Shown one piece after another: positions 50,439 to 62,198 of a DNA stretch of 64,000 nt. The stretch comes from Pempheris klunzingeri. Lineage: Eukaryota > Chordata > Actinopteri > Acropomatiformes > Pempheridae. Below the pieces are notes generated by a model. That model was not told the origin of the DNA. It was given only the letters and a program-made list of their open reading frames with translations, and ran no database searches. Both the position numbers and the translations under genes were made by a program. The stretch is from NCBI RefSeq assembly GCF_042242105.1, contig NC_092012.1, positions 20,369,043 to 20,433,042 on the forward strand, given 5' to 3'. Within the stretch, counting starts at the first letter, position 1; each line of letters begins with the position of its first letter.

Positions 50439-50562
50439 CAGTGTTTTCCATTCCTGGTCCTGGGGGGCCACTACCCTGCATGCTTTAGATGTTTCCCTGC
50501 TGATACACTTGTTTTAAATGATCAGCTCGTCATCAAGCTCTGCAGAAGCCTGATAACAATGC
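50439..50562. repeat. Half of a palindromic fish MITE
   Basis: TTCCTGGTCCTGGGGGGCCAC, then CATGCTTTAGATGTTTCCCTGC and TGATCAGCTCGTCATCAAGC, match in style the left half of a common fish foldback element. The second half is missing. Confidence 0.5.
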
Positions 50563-50689
50563 ATTCATTTAAGCCCAATATTTCTAGGCTGAAAGATTGG
50601 ATGGACTTTGGTGATCCCTAAACCTTTCCTATGTATATATAGCATACTATATAGCATAAAATCAAGTAAAATACAACATACAGGGCAGC

Positions 50690-51330
50690 GGTATGTCAGG
50701 TCTGTATCAGGAATGTTATAAACTAGTTAAAGGCTGAATTATTTTAATTTTAAAAATATTAAGAGAGCTGACTTGATACATGTGGGTCATGTGTTCCATA
50801 ATTTGGTGTTGGGAATCTCCAGTAAAGCAGCTGCAGGTGACTGCTGTGTTTCTAAGGTGGAAAATGATGTTTTCCTCACTTTGTTAATGTGGAACTGAGT
50901 TTAAATCTAAGGAGTTAGTTGATTCCTTTCTTCCTTTGATATATGTTTTGAACCAATTTAACACACAGTCATGATTGATTTCAATATCATGAGCAATCAT
51001 ACCAAATGCTGCCCTTAGGTCTAAGAGGAACTGAGACTTTTATTCCATTGGGGTGTAGACTCTTTTGTTTCCTGCTTTTGTATTTGCTGAAATGTTTAGT
51101 TTTGGACATCAGAGCCACTGCTGCTTATTGATAAAGTGGTAGACAGACAGTTCCTGAGGCCACCTTGAAGACATGACAGAAAAAGAAATTGATTGTCTCT
51201 TTGAAACGATCTGGGTTAATCAATCTCTGTTCGTTCCTCAAGATTCTGGCCACCTAGTTGACCTTTTAATTTTCAAGCTCAGTGGCTCATGATCCCTTAC
51301 AACTTGGAACTAAAATGGAGTAAATGTAGT
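50690..51330. repeat. Possible old dispersed repeat copy
   Basis: The stretch around ATCATACCAAATGCTGCCCTTAGGTCTAAGAGGAACTGAG resembles a phrase I associate with a high-copy fish repeat (…GCAGCACTGAGGTCTAACAGAAC…). It is diverged and has no ORF. Low certainty. Confidence 0.3.
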
Positions 51331-54300
51331 CCATCACCTAGGGCCCAGTTTCATCCCAAAACACATTCTATATTTGGAGACTTGACAGAAGTCTCTGCCT
51401 GAATCCATATCTCTAAAGAACTAATTTTCAGTTTCCCTTACTGCATGACCATTTCAGTTACTGTGTGTACATAGAAGGAACACTAGAGCATTAAAGATCA
51501 TAGACTCCACAAGTGCTCAGTCTATTCCTATTGTTAGTTTATTGAGTGCTGTCATTGGTGTTAAATGCCAGCATCAGATCAGACTGATTACAAGACTAAT
51601 AAATGAGTCTCCTATAATATTGGCTGACATTGCATGGTCACTTGCCTTGAAATATTCAAAAGAGCATGTCTATTGATTAAATATCTCATCTCGAGCCAGT
51701 CACAGTGAGAGGAGTATATTGATGGCCACAGTCCACTAGAAGTGTTTCTGATGTGGTATGCATGAGTGTGTTTGCCTCTTAGCGTTTGTAAAGAGGCATG
51801 GACGACAAGCACCTTCCCACACATTACTGGACACAGTCAGTGCATGTGTGTGTGAGAGAGAGTGTGTATGTGTGTACACACGTGTGTGAGAGAAAAAGAG
51901 TAGAGTAAATCTGCACAGGAAAAATGATATTCATGGATTTTCAATTAGCCAAATGCTCGATGATTTCTGATTTTCCACATGAAAATATTAGAGCTAAAGC
52001 ACACAGAATTCTAGTTATCAGTGTTTATTCATGGGTCCGCCAGTGTAAAGTGGGCTTCTTGTCACAAGTTAAAATTGTGTCTTTGAATATATGTTGAAAA
52101 CATCCTTTTCTGTCAGCTGAAATAATTAGATGAAGGTCTATTGTTCTTTTATATCCTCATTAGCTCTCTGATTGAACTTATCACACGTACGCTAATAGCA
52201 AAGAACCCATTATCTGTGTAACATTCTTTAAAGTTAAATGTAATTGAAATGCACATGCTCGGATTTAAGAACAAGTCATTTTGTTGGTGTTCAGGCGGCC
52301 AAGCGCAGATGTGTCTGTGGAAAAACGTACATACAGAACAAAATGAGTAAATAAAGCTGCATTACATGAACAATTATCTTGTGTGCATGAATTAATCCAA
52401 ACGTGGACGCTCCCACTTGCCTCTGAGGACTGCTTTAAGTCATATTTCAGTTGCAGTGATATTACTGGGATAAGTGTTTGGAGTATAGTGCTTCAGTCTT
52501 ACTGAACTGGCTCTGATTTGAATTGAGTTCTTAGGCACAGTCAAGTAGAGCAAGAATTTAATTTAACAATGTAGTTTTGCTAGGACCATTAACCTTATAC
52601 AAGCAGTCCATTAATAGAGGTTGAGTGGGTGTGTATGTGTGTGTGTATGTTTGGCAGGTTGGTCGGTCTAACTGTTTCCAGTTCTGGTCTCTGTATGTTG
52701 GGTTACAGTTTGACAGTCATGATAAATAACACCGCAGGAGCTGCACCAATGAGCCACTAGTAAGAGCAGCCTTCCATCCCTTTACTACACACACACACAC
52801 ACACACGCAGTTCCATGCACATGTATTGTGGTGTGAGTTGGTCCTGCAGCTTGGTAGATGGTATAAACAGCATATAAATTCAGTTTGTACATCAAGGGTG
52901 GGCCACACACACACACACACACACTTGAAATCTTCTCTACTGTGAGATGAGTTTGTTGACATGTATATATGCTTTTCTGTTTGCTGATGTATTTTCTGCT
53001 TTCAGCACTTTTCAATGACAAAATAATTCAGTTTGGGAAAACGTCTGAGGAAATAAAATGAGTTACTAAACTCTGGACTAATAACAGTGCAAGATCTGAG
53101 AGTACTTAAACTATGAAATAACTTCTGACTCAGGGGGTGCACAAGATAAAAACCAGCAGACTACAAATAAGAAGTTTGCTTGTGGCTAAAAGTCAGTGGA
53201 GTGAAATCTTGCAAACCGCCCTTGACAAGCCAGCACACTGGAGGGGGACTTACGCCTCTGTGTGCGATGGTGGCCCTTCCTTCCAAACACAAAATATATT
53301 CAGTATTCGTAAGTGACAAGCTTGATGTTGCCTTCAGTATCAACAATGTCTGCTGGTGCTGAAAACCAAAAATATTTGGCAAATCAGTTTTATTGAAAGG
53401 CTGCCGTAGACAACACAGTAAATAGATACCAGCGAAACATCCCTTCCTCTCTCTGTACATATATCAGCTCAGTGTGATGTCACATGTGGTCAGTGCGAAC
53501 AGCTGAAGAGGAGAAGTGAAAGTCAAGGGAACGACAGATTGAGAGTGAGATGGGCAGGGATGACCTACGCTCACAGAGATCAACACAAAGTTTCTCACAC
53601 GAGAGGCAAATAAACACTGTCAGCAAGGTCAGTGACACTTCATAGTAGATGCAGAGGTGGAACCGTTCCACTCTGTCTCATCTCATATCTGTGGCTTTGA
53701 TTAGATAATATAAAATAGGCATTAGACAAATAATGAAGTATATTATATATATTCAGTTTCAACACTGATGAAAGCAAATGTCATCCCAATAAGTATTTGT
53801 GCACAGTGATATGTCACCCAAATTTTGGTTTCATAAACATGACCTCTAGACTGATTGCATTCTGCATGCCGCAATTAAGTCTACTGCCAACGTTAGTGCC
53901 AATAAAGAAGTGAGCCCTTTATACAGCGAGGCGGAGGATGATGGTAGACGTCAGACTCTCATGCATGAGATCACAGTTTGCCACAGATGCCACAGATCTA
54001 CAACAAACATTCTACAATTGTTTGAACCTGTAATCACATCTTTCCCTAACCGTAACTTAACCATATCATGGTTGCTATGCACAGATATTGTATAAAGATA
54101 CAAAGATATTAAATTAGGTCCCAAGCATTCATGCTGGATCCTTGGCTCAGGAGGCAGTGAGGGAGGCGGGCTGGTCTGCAGTTTCAGAGGAGAAGCAACA
54201 CACTGGAAAACATGGAGGTAACATGGGGGTTCCTGGCAGTGGTGGAGAAATATTGGAAGACATGAATAATTTCAGAATGATGTCAAACGTATTTAAGGAC

Positions 54301-57300
54301 AAACTACTGCTTGTTGCAGGACAGGTGTGACACATCTCATGTGACCTTTGCTCTCATATGATCGTCTATGTGATCACGCCACTTACTGGTGACAAATAGC
54401 GGTTTTATCTTATGATGCGATCACCTTTACATTTGGACACATGGCAGAAGGGCTGACCTTGCAGAGAACAAGAGTTAGAAAGTTATTTTAAGCTGTGTGT
54501 TGATAGACCAGAGCAACATGACCAGACCTTCCAGACCTTTCCACTTCGTTTGGTGATGTGTTTGTGATAGAAATAAAATATTAATAGGTCCCATGCATCA
54601 GAAAGCCCCGAAAGCAGCAGGTGATGCAGGAATAAGAGGATGCAAAAGATAAACACCGAGCCGCTCTGTACACACAGCACAAGCTCCTCCACAGTGTAAA
54701 TGAGTTGAAAAGGTTACCCAGGGCCAAGTAACACTGAGATATGTACAGATGTTTCGAAGAGATCTTATCACAGCATAATCTCACCATAATTCACGTGAAT
54801 GTTCAAATCAGCAACTTCATTTGTTTGCATTTGGTCAAACTCTCACTTACATAATAAGTTACTTATCGGTCATGCTGATTAAACATATAACAAATAATAA
54901 ATAATGTTTTTAATGTGAAGTAACCAGGACATTTAGACACTGCTAGTGACTCGGGGTGAAGCCTGTTAGAAAACACACAGTGTGATGCTGCATCAGTCAT
55001 CATTTATTTAACAGTGCCCCAACCCACAAATATCCCTTTACAGGAAAATCTATTCAGTGCTACAGTCAATGATAAAGCAGTAAATCATTTTATTTCCCAC
55101 CCTAAACCAGGCAAAACTATTCAACAACATGCTTCTTTCAGTAAGTGTAGGTTTATGCAACTCACTAAACGATGATTCATCAACTTTTAAAGACAGATGA
55201 TGAAATTCGCAGTGAGGCTGCCCACATATTAAATGTATAGGACATGGCAAATTAATAACATAACTTACATCTATGGATCAGCTTATTCCTTTAAAGAGAC
55301 ATTGGCACTTCCACTGTCACGTATATGTTCTGTGATTGAAGAATATAGTCAAGATTTTTACATAAGGTTATCATTACACATAAGAGGCCACTATGGGCTT
55401 TCTTTGGTATAAAATATGCTTATACTTCTCCAAAATTAATGACAATACAGACTATAAAATGTAAATAACAAATACGCACATTCAGAGCTGGGTCAATACT
55501 TTTTCAAAAAAAATTTAAATAAAGTCAAAATTGCTGAAACTACTTTATACTGCCGGTTACCCTAATAACCATGACGGTCCTTTCAACTCATCACAATTAG
55601 ACATGTCTGGTTTAATGAAACGTGTGGAAACCAAAAACCCAGACCTTTTCTTCTAACTGCTTTTTGAGTGGCGAGCAGCGAGTGTGTTACTGTACACTGA
55701 ATGTGACGTTTCCTGTTTATTGACACTAATGAAAATGTGTCTAAAAGCCATAAAATGTGATTCGGTGTGAATGCTGCAGAAGTAAGTAGTACCTGTAGCA
55801 GATACAGATTAAATCCTCAACCACTTGATTACATACACATAGCTTTTACCTACAACCCACCAGCCAAGGGCTTCACAATAACCAATCGAGTCGTGCCTGA
55901 GAAGAAACATAAACGACTATTTTCTAATAAAGACCTAACAGAATGAATCAGGGCGAAAGTCAAATGTATCATTTTTTTTGCCCTGACATGTGATCATGTC
56001 AATGACCCTTCAGTGCAAACAAGGCAACATGAAGCCCTGTGTGTTTGTGTGCACACCACTGAATAGAAGCAATGACGCCAACATGTCACAGTAATGTCAC
56101 TACAGTAAACCATTTTTCCAACTTCACGTCAAACCAAACAAAGTTTAGTAGCACATTAACGTCACATTACTCAACTATGTCATGAGTGCATGTCTGTGAA
56201 ACTTAAAACCACACTGGATTATATGATACAGGATGCTCTGCGCAATTTTATATACAGTATATCAAGACTAGCCTATCTTAATATGTTTATATGCAGACGT
56301 GTCTCGTTGAAATTACACGTCTAATTCGTGGAGTGAACCTATTTTGGGGGAAACCTAACTGACATGTGGATGCTCTGTTCAGTGACAAAGATTTTTTTTT
56401 CAAGTCACAAGTTGTAAGAAAGTGGTCTGACAGAGAGTATAAATCACAGGAATACTGAAGCCTGATTCCAGATGAGTTAAGATTAGGGAAAAGAATAGTG
56501 GTTTCAGTTTAATGGTAATAAAGTAAAGACCTCTAAAGGTTTTTTTAACTTGTAACTCTGTACGCTGTTTTTTCTGACTAAGCCGATATGTTCCATAAAT
56601 CATTTCATCATGTTGATAAAAAAATGTAATGCAGGTGGCGCTGCCGTTCTCACAGATTGTGAATTAGTAGTCCTTAAATATGGTTATTCTGAAACAGGGT
56701 CCCTATAGTTATCATTAACCCTGAGATATCCTCTACTTATGGCAGTGGCACTGCATTAGCATTCATCTTTTAAATCAACATACAACTGATCATCTGCAGG
56801 CTCTCAGACCTGACACTGCAGGGCCTGCTTTGCATTTTCTCATCACACCAGTGAACTGAAGATTACACCAAAATGTGTTCACTTATAAAAAGACAAAAAC
56901 AAAACCACAGCCTTCGACTAAAATCAGGGGTCAAAGTTAAGGCTTTGATGAAGAAAATGCCTATAATAATAATTATGATCATTGCAGCACTTTCTGAAGG
57001 TTCCCTGAGCACTTGTGGTCATAAGGGGGTGTGCAGAGTAGTGCATAAATACTTCTACTTCTAAATTCTACAGGCTTAAATGTTTTAGTCTCAAACCTCA
57101 GAGCTTTACCAGTTATATACAAATGAGGCAAGCATGTGCTACTTCCAGATGAACAGTGTCTTAGCCAACTATTTTTGTTTTGTTTTGGCAACAGTAGTGA
57201 TTCAATGAGAGGACTGGCTCCATCAGTATCAGAAATTAGTGGTATCAGAAAAATACAAAGAACACAGGTACAAAAGTAAGAAAAAATGTCAGCGCTATAG

Positions 57301-57724
57301 AAAGGGTGTGATGTGTGATCAGTTTCATATTATCAAACCAGGAGCAATAGTGGTTGTATTGGTTTCTGTGTTTATCCCTGAGACTGTCTGAGGCACAATG
57401 CAGCTAAAAGCACAGATCTAAATGAGCTCTTATTTCCCACACTTGCCTTAGTGCAGTTTATGCTAACACGTTAATGAATCATTTTTTAACACAGTTAACC
57501 CTGTAAATATTGTCTTGGACATTACATATAGTAACTAAAAACTTAAATATCAATCTCCTAATTAATAATCTGCTGAACAATTCCTTCTTCCCAAAAACAC
57601 ATATAAAAACACACATTTCAACACTGGAGTGATGATATAATAAACCTGCAGTTCAAAGGCAGGTTCCCACATCTTCTGCAGCAGTATCTGGATCGACTGG
57701 ACTGCTTTCAATTTTTTGTCTCCA
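51331..57724. other. Non-coding region downstream of tspan15, including its 3'UTR
   Basis: No gene is recognised in 6.4 kb. (AC)n tracts lie at about 52789-52806 and 52904-52922, and GT/GA-rich sequence at 51845-51900. The part nearest 57724 is the tspan15 3'UTR, but no single poly(A) signal stands out, so its end is unknown. The stretch 52030-52330 has low repeat content and several ATTA-core motifs, and could be a conserved non-coding element. Confidence 0.45.
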
Positions 57725-57899
57725 TCAGTCGATCTCTGGCATACACTTAAACCATTTGGCCATGCGGCCCTGGCTCCTCGCTGCTCTTTCATGTGCACTT
57801 GAGTTCAGTAGTCCGTCCGTGTAGTGACCACACTCACTGATGGCGTCTTCAACACGAGTGATGTACAGCCAGCTGACTATCACGCCAAAGAACTGGACA

Positions 57900-57935
<36 letters not shown>

Positions 57936-60900
57936 TGGAAGGAAAGGAAGAGAGATCTCCATGGGGCGTTTATAAAGTTACTGCTCAGACATCAAAAGCA
58001 CATAAGCAAACAACGCTATATTTCATTATGAGTGTCACATAATTTGTAGAAATAATTTAGCAGCAAATATGTTTTAGGGAAAGAGGAAAACAATAAATAT
58101 AAATATATCTCATGCCAAAACATATTGTCCCTGATGCACATGGATTTTTTCACTAACTGAGTCAGTCCTATAAAAGACGTTCACAAAGGAAGAAAGCCTC
58201 CTCGCTCATCGCTCCTCCCAACAGAAATAAGGGAATTCAGATGGCCTTCATGATGGTGGACCAGAGCAGGTCATGAAGAGAGAAGAGACATGAAATATGG
58301 CTAATTAGAAGCCCCCCTGTATGGACTGAATGACTGCCTGGCTCTCCTTTCCTAAATGCACAGCTTAGTGGTGTCCAACACGCTTATTTAAGTCCAGCAC
58401 GATCTACATATTGTGCAAAAGTCTTAGGCAAGAATGCTTTCAAAAATCTAAAATGTAAATGTTTGTTTATAAATTTACAAAATGCAAAGTGAGCAAAGGG
58501 GAGCAAAATCTAAATCAGATCAATATTTGCTGTGACCTCCCTTTTCCTTCAGAACAGCATCAGTTCTTCAGGTACACTTGATCACAGTCAGGGATTTTGT
58601 AGGATCATAATCAGGTGTATGATTAACCAATTATACCAAACATGTGCTAATGATCATCAGTTTCATATGTAGGTAGAAACACAGTCATTAACTGAAACAG
58701 AAACAGCTGTAGGAGGCTTAAAACTGGGGGAGGAACAGACAAACTCTGCTACTGAGGTGAGGCTGTGGAAGACAGCTTCATGTCTCAGGTCATCATGTTC
58801 AGACTGAACACAGCAACAAGACACCAGGTAGTTCTACTGCATCAGCAAGGTCTCCCCCAGGTAAAGATTTCAGAGCAGACTGGGGTTTCAACATGTGCTG
58901 TTCAAGCTCTTTGGAAGAAGCACAAAGAAACAGACAACGCTGAGGACCGTAGACGCAGCGGTCGGCCAAGGAAACTTAGTGCAGCAGGTGAAAGACACAT
59001 TATGTTTACTTCCCTCAGAAATCAGAAGATGTCCAGCAGCCATCAGCTCAGAAGCAGCAGAAACCAGTAACACCATCTACTGTCTGGAGAAGTCTGACCA
59101 GATGTGGAAACATGGCCAAGAGACTCAACTGTGCTCAACAGAAGGATCTGAGGCAGCCGACATCCTCAGAAGATCTGTGGTTTGTTCTCTAAGATGTTTG
59201 GAACAACCTTCCTGCTGAGTTCCTTCAAAAACTGTGTGCGAGTGTACCTGAAGAACTGATGCTGTTTGAAGGCAGAGGGAGGTCACAGCAAATATTGATT
59301 TAATTTACATTTTTCTTCTGTTCGCTCACTTTGGATTTTGTAAATTGATAAAAATAAACATTTACATTTTAGATATTTAAAAAAACTTCTTACTTTTCAC
59401 CATTTCTTCACACCTGCCTTAGACCTGTGCACAGTACTGTGTATTCAGATCTGTCAGTCAATGTGTGTCTGTATTTTAAAGTATCATAAGTTAAATGATA
59501 TGTAAGGAGCCAGGAATGACAGATGAAATGAAAGCTTTCCAATTCTGCTAATGGATCTGGTAAAAAAAAAATGTATATGAAGGGAAAGTGGCAGATGTAT
59601 AGTGGAAATGCTTGGCGTTCATATGTGTATTTCTAAGTGTCACAGTGTCAAAAAGACGGTCAGACAGTTTCAAAAATCTTGTAAAAAGGCTTTTTCAAAA
59701 ATGTTCCCTGTTTGTACTTAGTGTAGAGCAAACCCAAAGGAAATGGACCAGCATGCAAAGCATTTTGTGAAAATGCACAGCTTATTTTATCACTGCTCAT
59801 ATTGTGAAAATGTCAGGTGTATCTGATGTGAAGCAATTTACATTTTCTCCCACTTAGTCATTAGAATTGCTTAGCTGCGTAAATGTTTGATTTCAATGTG
59901 CTTCTGACATTCACGGACACTGAAACTAACGCTGCTCTTCTTAAACCCCTGACAGCGGTGACAGTTTTGAGAAATATTGTCACAAGTACAAAAGTTAGGT
60001 ATATAGTACACCTCTACCCTCCGAGTAGGGTAAGGCTTGGGTTTGGCACGTGGTGGTTGTGGTTCAAGTCTTCAGGGAGTGAATGTTAGCTAATGTCCCC
60101 TTAGTTAGGTGCCACTATGTTGGTTATGTCCTGTCAGCAAGAAGCCCCGGACATCTGCCAAGGTGATTGTTGCTGACCTGGCCTCTTCTGGAGTTGATGT
60201 TTCAAGAAACACAGTTGTGAGGGCACTTCATCGTGGTGGGCTTCAGGGTCATCGTCCCAGAAGAATCCCTTTACTCAAAGAGCAGCACATCAGAGCCAGA
60301 CTGAGGTTTGCCGTGAACATTTGAAAGGTAAAGATGAGTTTTGAAAATCTGTCCTTTGGTCTGATGAGACTAAACTGGAACTGTTTGGGCACATGGATGT
60401 TGCTTGTGTTTGGCAGAAAGGGAGAGGCCTTCAACCCAAAGTACACCGTTCCCATAGTTAAACATGGTGGTGGGAGCATCATGCTGTGGGGCTGTTTTGC
60501 AGCCTCAGGCACAGGGAGCCTGATTCGGGTACTTGGCATCATGAAAAAAGAAAATTGTGTTGACATTTTGAGGGATAATATGAAGAAATCTGCTCTTAGT
60601 CTAGGCTTAGGTCGTCGCTGGGTCTTCCAACAAGACAATGACCCAAAGCATACGTCAAAATTGGTCCAACAGTTCTTAAAGGACACCAAAACCAAGGTCC
60701 TGGAGTGGCCCGCACAGAGCCCAGATCTCAGTCCTATTGAGAATCTGGGACGGGTGCTCAGAGTGAATGTCCATGCTCGGAAACCATGCAATTTGGACCA
60801 GCTGGAACAATTTGCATTGGAAGAATGGGCCAAAATCCCTCAAGAGACATGTGCCAACCTTGTAAAGAACTACTCTAAGAGGTTGTTGTCAGTTGTGGCT

Positions 60901-62198
60901 CAGAAAGGGTACACCATTGACTATTAAGGGGGGCTAATCATTTTGGCCATTTCATTTTTGCCTTTTCTTGTTTCAATTGCATCAGTAAAATATCCTACAT
61001 CAAACTTAGTGAATATTTTGTCTTTGTTATTTTGGAAACAAATAAACTATAAACACTTGTTGTTAATGGTCATTTCCATGGAGAAATCAAGGGTTTTGTC
61101 TGATTTCACAAGGGGGGCTAATAATTTTGGCCTCAACTGTACAAGTGCCCAGCCCACTTTGACTCACGGGGTTGGAGCAGTTCTTAACTCTTATGAACAA
61201 TAAAACATGAAAAGTACGTCATTGTCAGTCAAACCCAAATCACATAAAGAATTCTCTCTCCTGGAAGACCAGTAAACCTGTAAATCTGTTTCTTACAGAT
61301 GTACATTAATGTTCATAATGTGCATTCATGTAACTACACACAGAACACACAATTCAAATCTGCACATAACTGTTATACACAGCAGTTGTTTTTCTTCAGA
61401 TTAGAAATGTTTGGTTCAAATCTAAACTACGAACATGTAGACCTCCTTGCCTTGTACATGCTGAGCATCATGTATATTATACTGCCCTAAGTTTGTGTTT
61501 ATACATATAGGAGGCGTGGATGTGTGTGTACCTGAGGCAGTAGGATCCCCAACAACAGTGCAGCCATAGTCTTATAGTTGTCCATCAGCCAGATGAAGAA
61601 AGCATCAGTGCAGCCTCTGATATGGATGATTTCAATCAAATCCAATCGCTGCAAGACACAAATCGCTTGTTAGCTGTATTTTCACAGTTAGTGGTTACAG
61701 TCGAGTTTCATACACAGTTTCATAGTCAGTTTGGTTTTTACTTCTACTTCTACTAGAATATTTCATACTAAACAGTCCTACATTTCATGCTGCACTTAAA
61801 ACTGAATAATGGAAAACGTGCCAGCAATCCATCACAAATATGACAGCTTTATTTTGCTTTAATTCATGACTGTAAAGTCTTTATTTGTGAGTTGTAAAGG
61901 ATGTGCTGCACTAATGGTGAGTGTCACAAAATGCATGTCAGCTAGTCACTATAATCATTATGTTGAATACACAGAACAAATGTATGAAATCTCCACATGA
62001 AATCATTATGTTCTGGCTGTCAAAGCAGACAAAAACTGCACTAAATATTTAATATGCTATCAATCAAGACGAGGAGCAGCACTTGAGGTTAAAAACACAT
62101 TAGTCTTTTCTCAATTCAGTCATGTGCATCAGTCTTTGAGGTCTTACCTCTTTTTTCAACACCTCGTACCCGCACAGAGTGTTGGCCACTTCATTAGC
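57725..62198 (-). CDS. tspan15: Tetraspanin-15-like, last three exons (partial at 5' side)
   Basis: Exons 62198-62148 (17 codons), 61648-61532 (39 codons) and 57892-57725 (55 codons plus TGA) join in phase 0. The first carries NTLCGYEVLKKE, the end of the large extracellular loop with one of its conserved cysteines. The second has HIRGCTDAFFIWLMDNY, the last loop cysteine, then the start of transmembrane helix 4 (MAALLLGILLPQ). The third finishes TM4 (FFGVIVSWLYITRVED) and a cytoplasmic tail of about 35 residues. RGCT..WFMDNY, GILLPQF and YITRVED match TSPAN15, a C8 tetraspanin that escorts the sheddase ADAM10. Human TSPAN15 lies on the same chromosome arm as DNA2. Upstream exons are beyond 64000; none was found in 62199-64000. 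The last intron (3.6 kb) holds two Tc1-like remnants. Confidence 0.85.
57901..57930. repeat. (GA)n microsatellite at the tspan15 last-exon acceptor
   Basis: On the tspan15 strand this is a (CT)n tract directly ahead of the last exon (acceptor at 57894-57893), so it serves as an unusually long pyrimidine tract. Confidence 0.8.
58407..59439 (+). mobile_element. Degenerate Tc1-like transposon in tspan15 intron
   Basis: The left end TTGTGCAAAAGTCTTAGGCA and right end GCCTTAGACCTGTGCACAGT are inverse copies of a Tc1 end of the type CAGTACTGTGCAAAAGTC. TA precedes the left end. Between them is an N-terminal transposase piece (58765-59070): helix-turn-helix HQVVLLHQQGLPQVKISEQTGV and the hook RRRSGRPRKLSA. 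Scrambled, frameshifted sequence follows with no D-D-E core. About 1.03 kb, internally deleted and inactive. Confidence 0.8.
60135..61139 (+). mobile_element. 5'-truncated Tc1-like transposon in tspan15 intron
   Basis: The transposase remnant starts mid-domain (60135), has a stop and frameshifts at about 60320-60410, then an open run to TAA at 60925-60927. That run contains [29 protein letters not shown] and SPIENLGRVLR. The right end shows an inner repeat AGGGGGGCTAATCATTTTGG (60926) and an outer repeat AGGGGGGCTAATAATTTTGG (61110), ending CCTCAACTG next to TA: the IR/DR layout of Sleeping-Beauty-type elements. No left inverted repeat is present. The catalytic triad is broken around the first Asp. 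Confidence 0.88.

Noticed and set aside
60249-60833. 194-codon minus-strand open frame
   Set aside because: Antisense shadow of the truncated Tc1-like transposase remnant.
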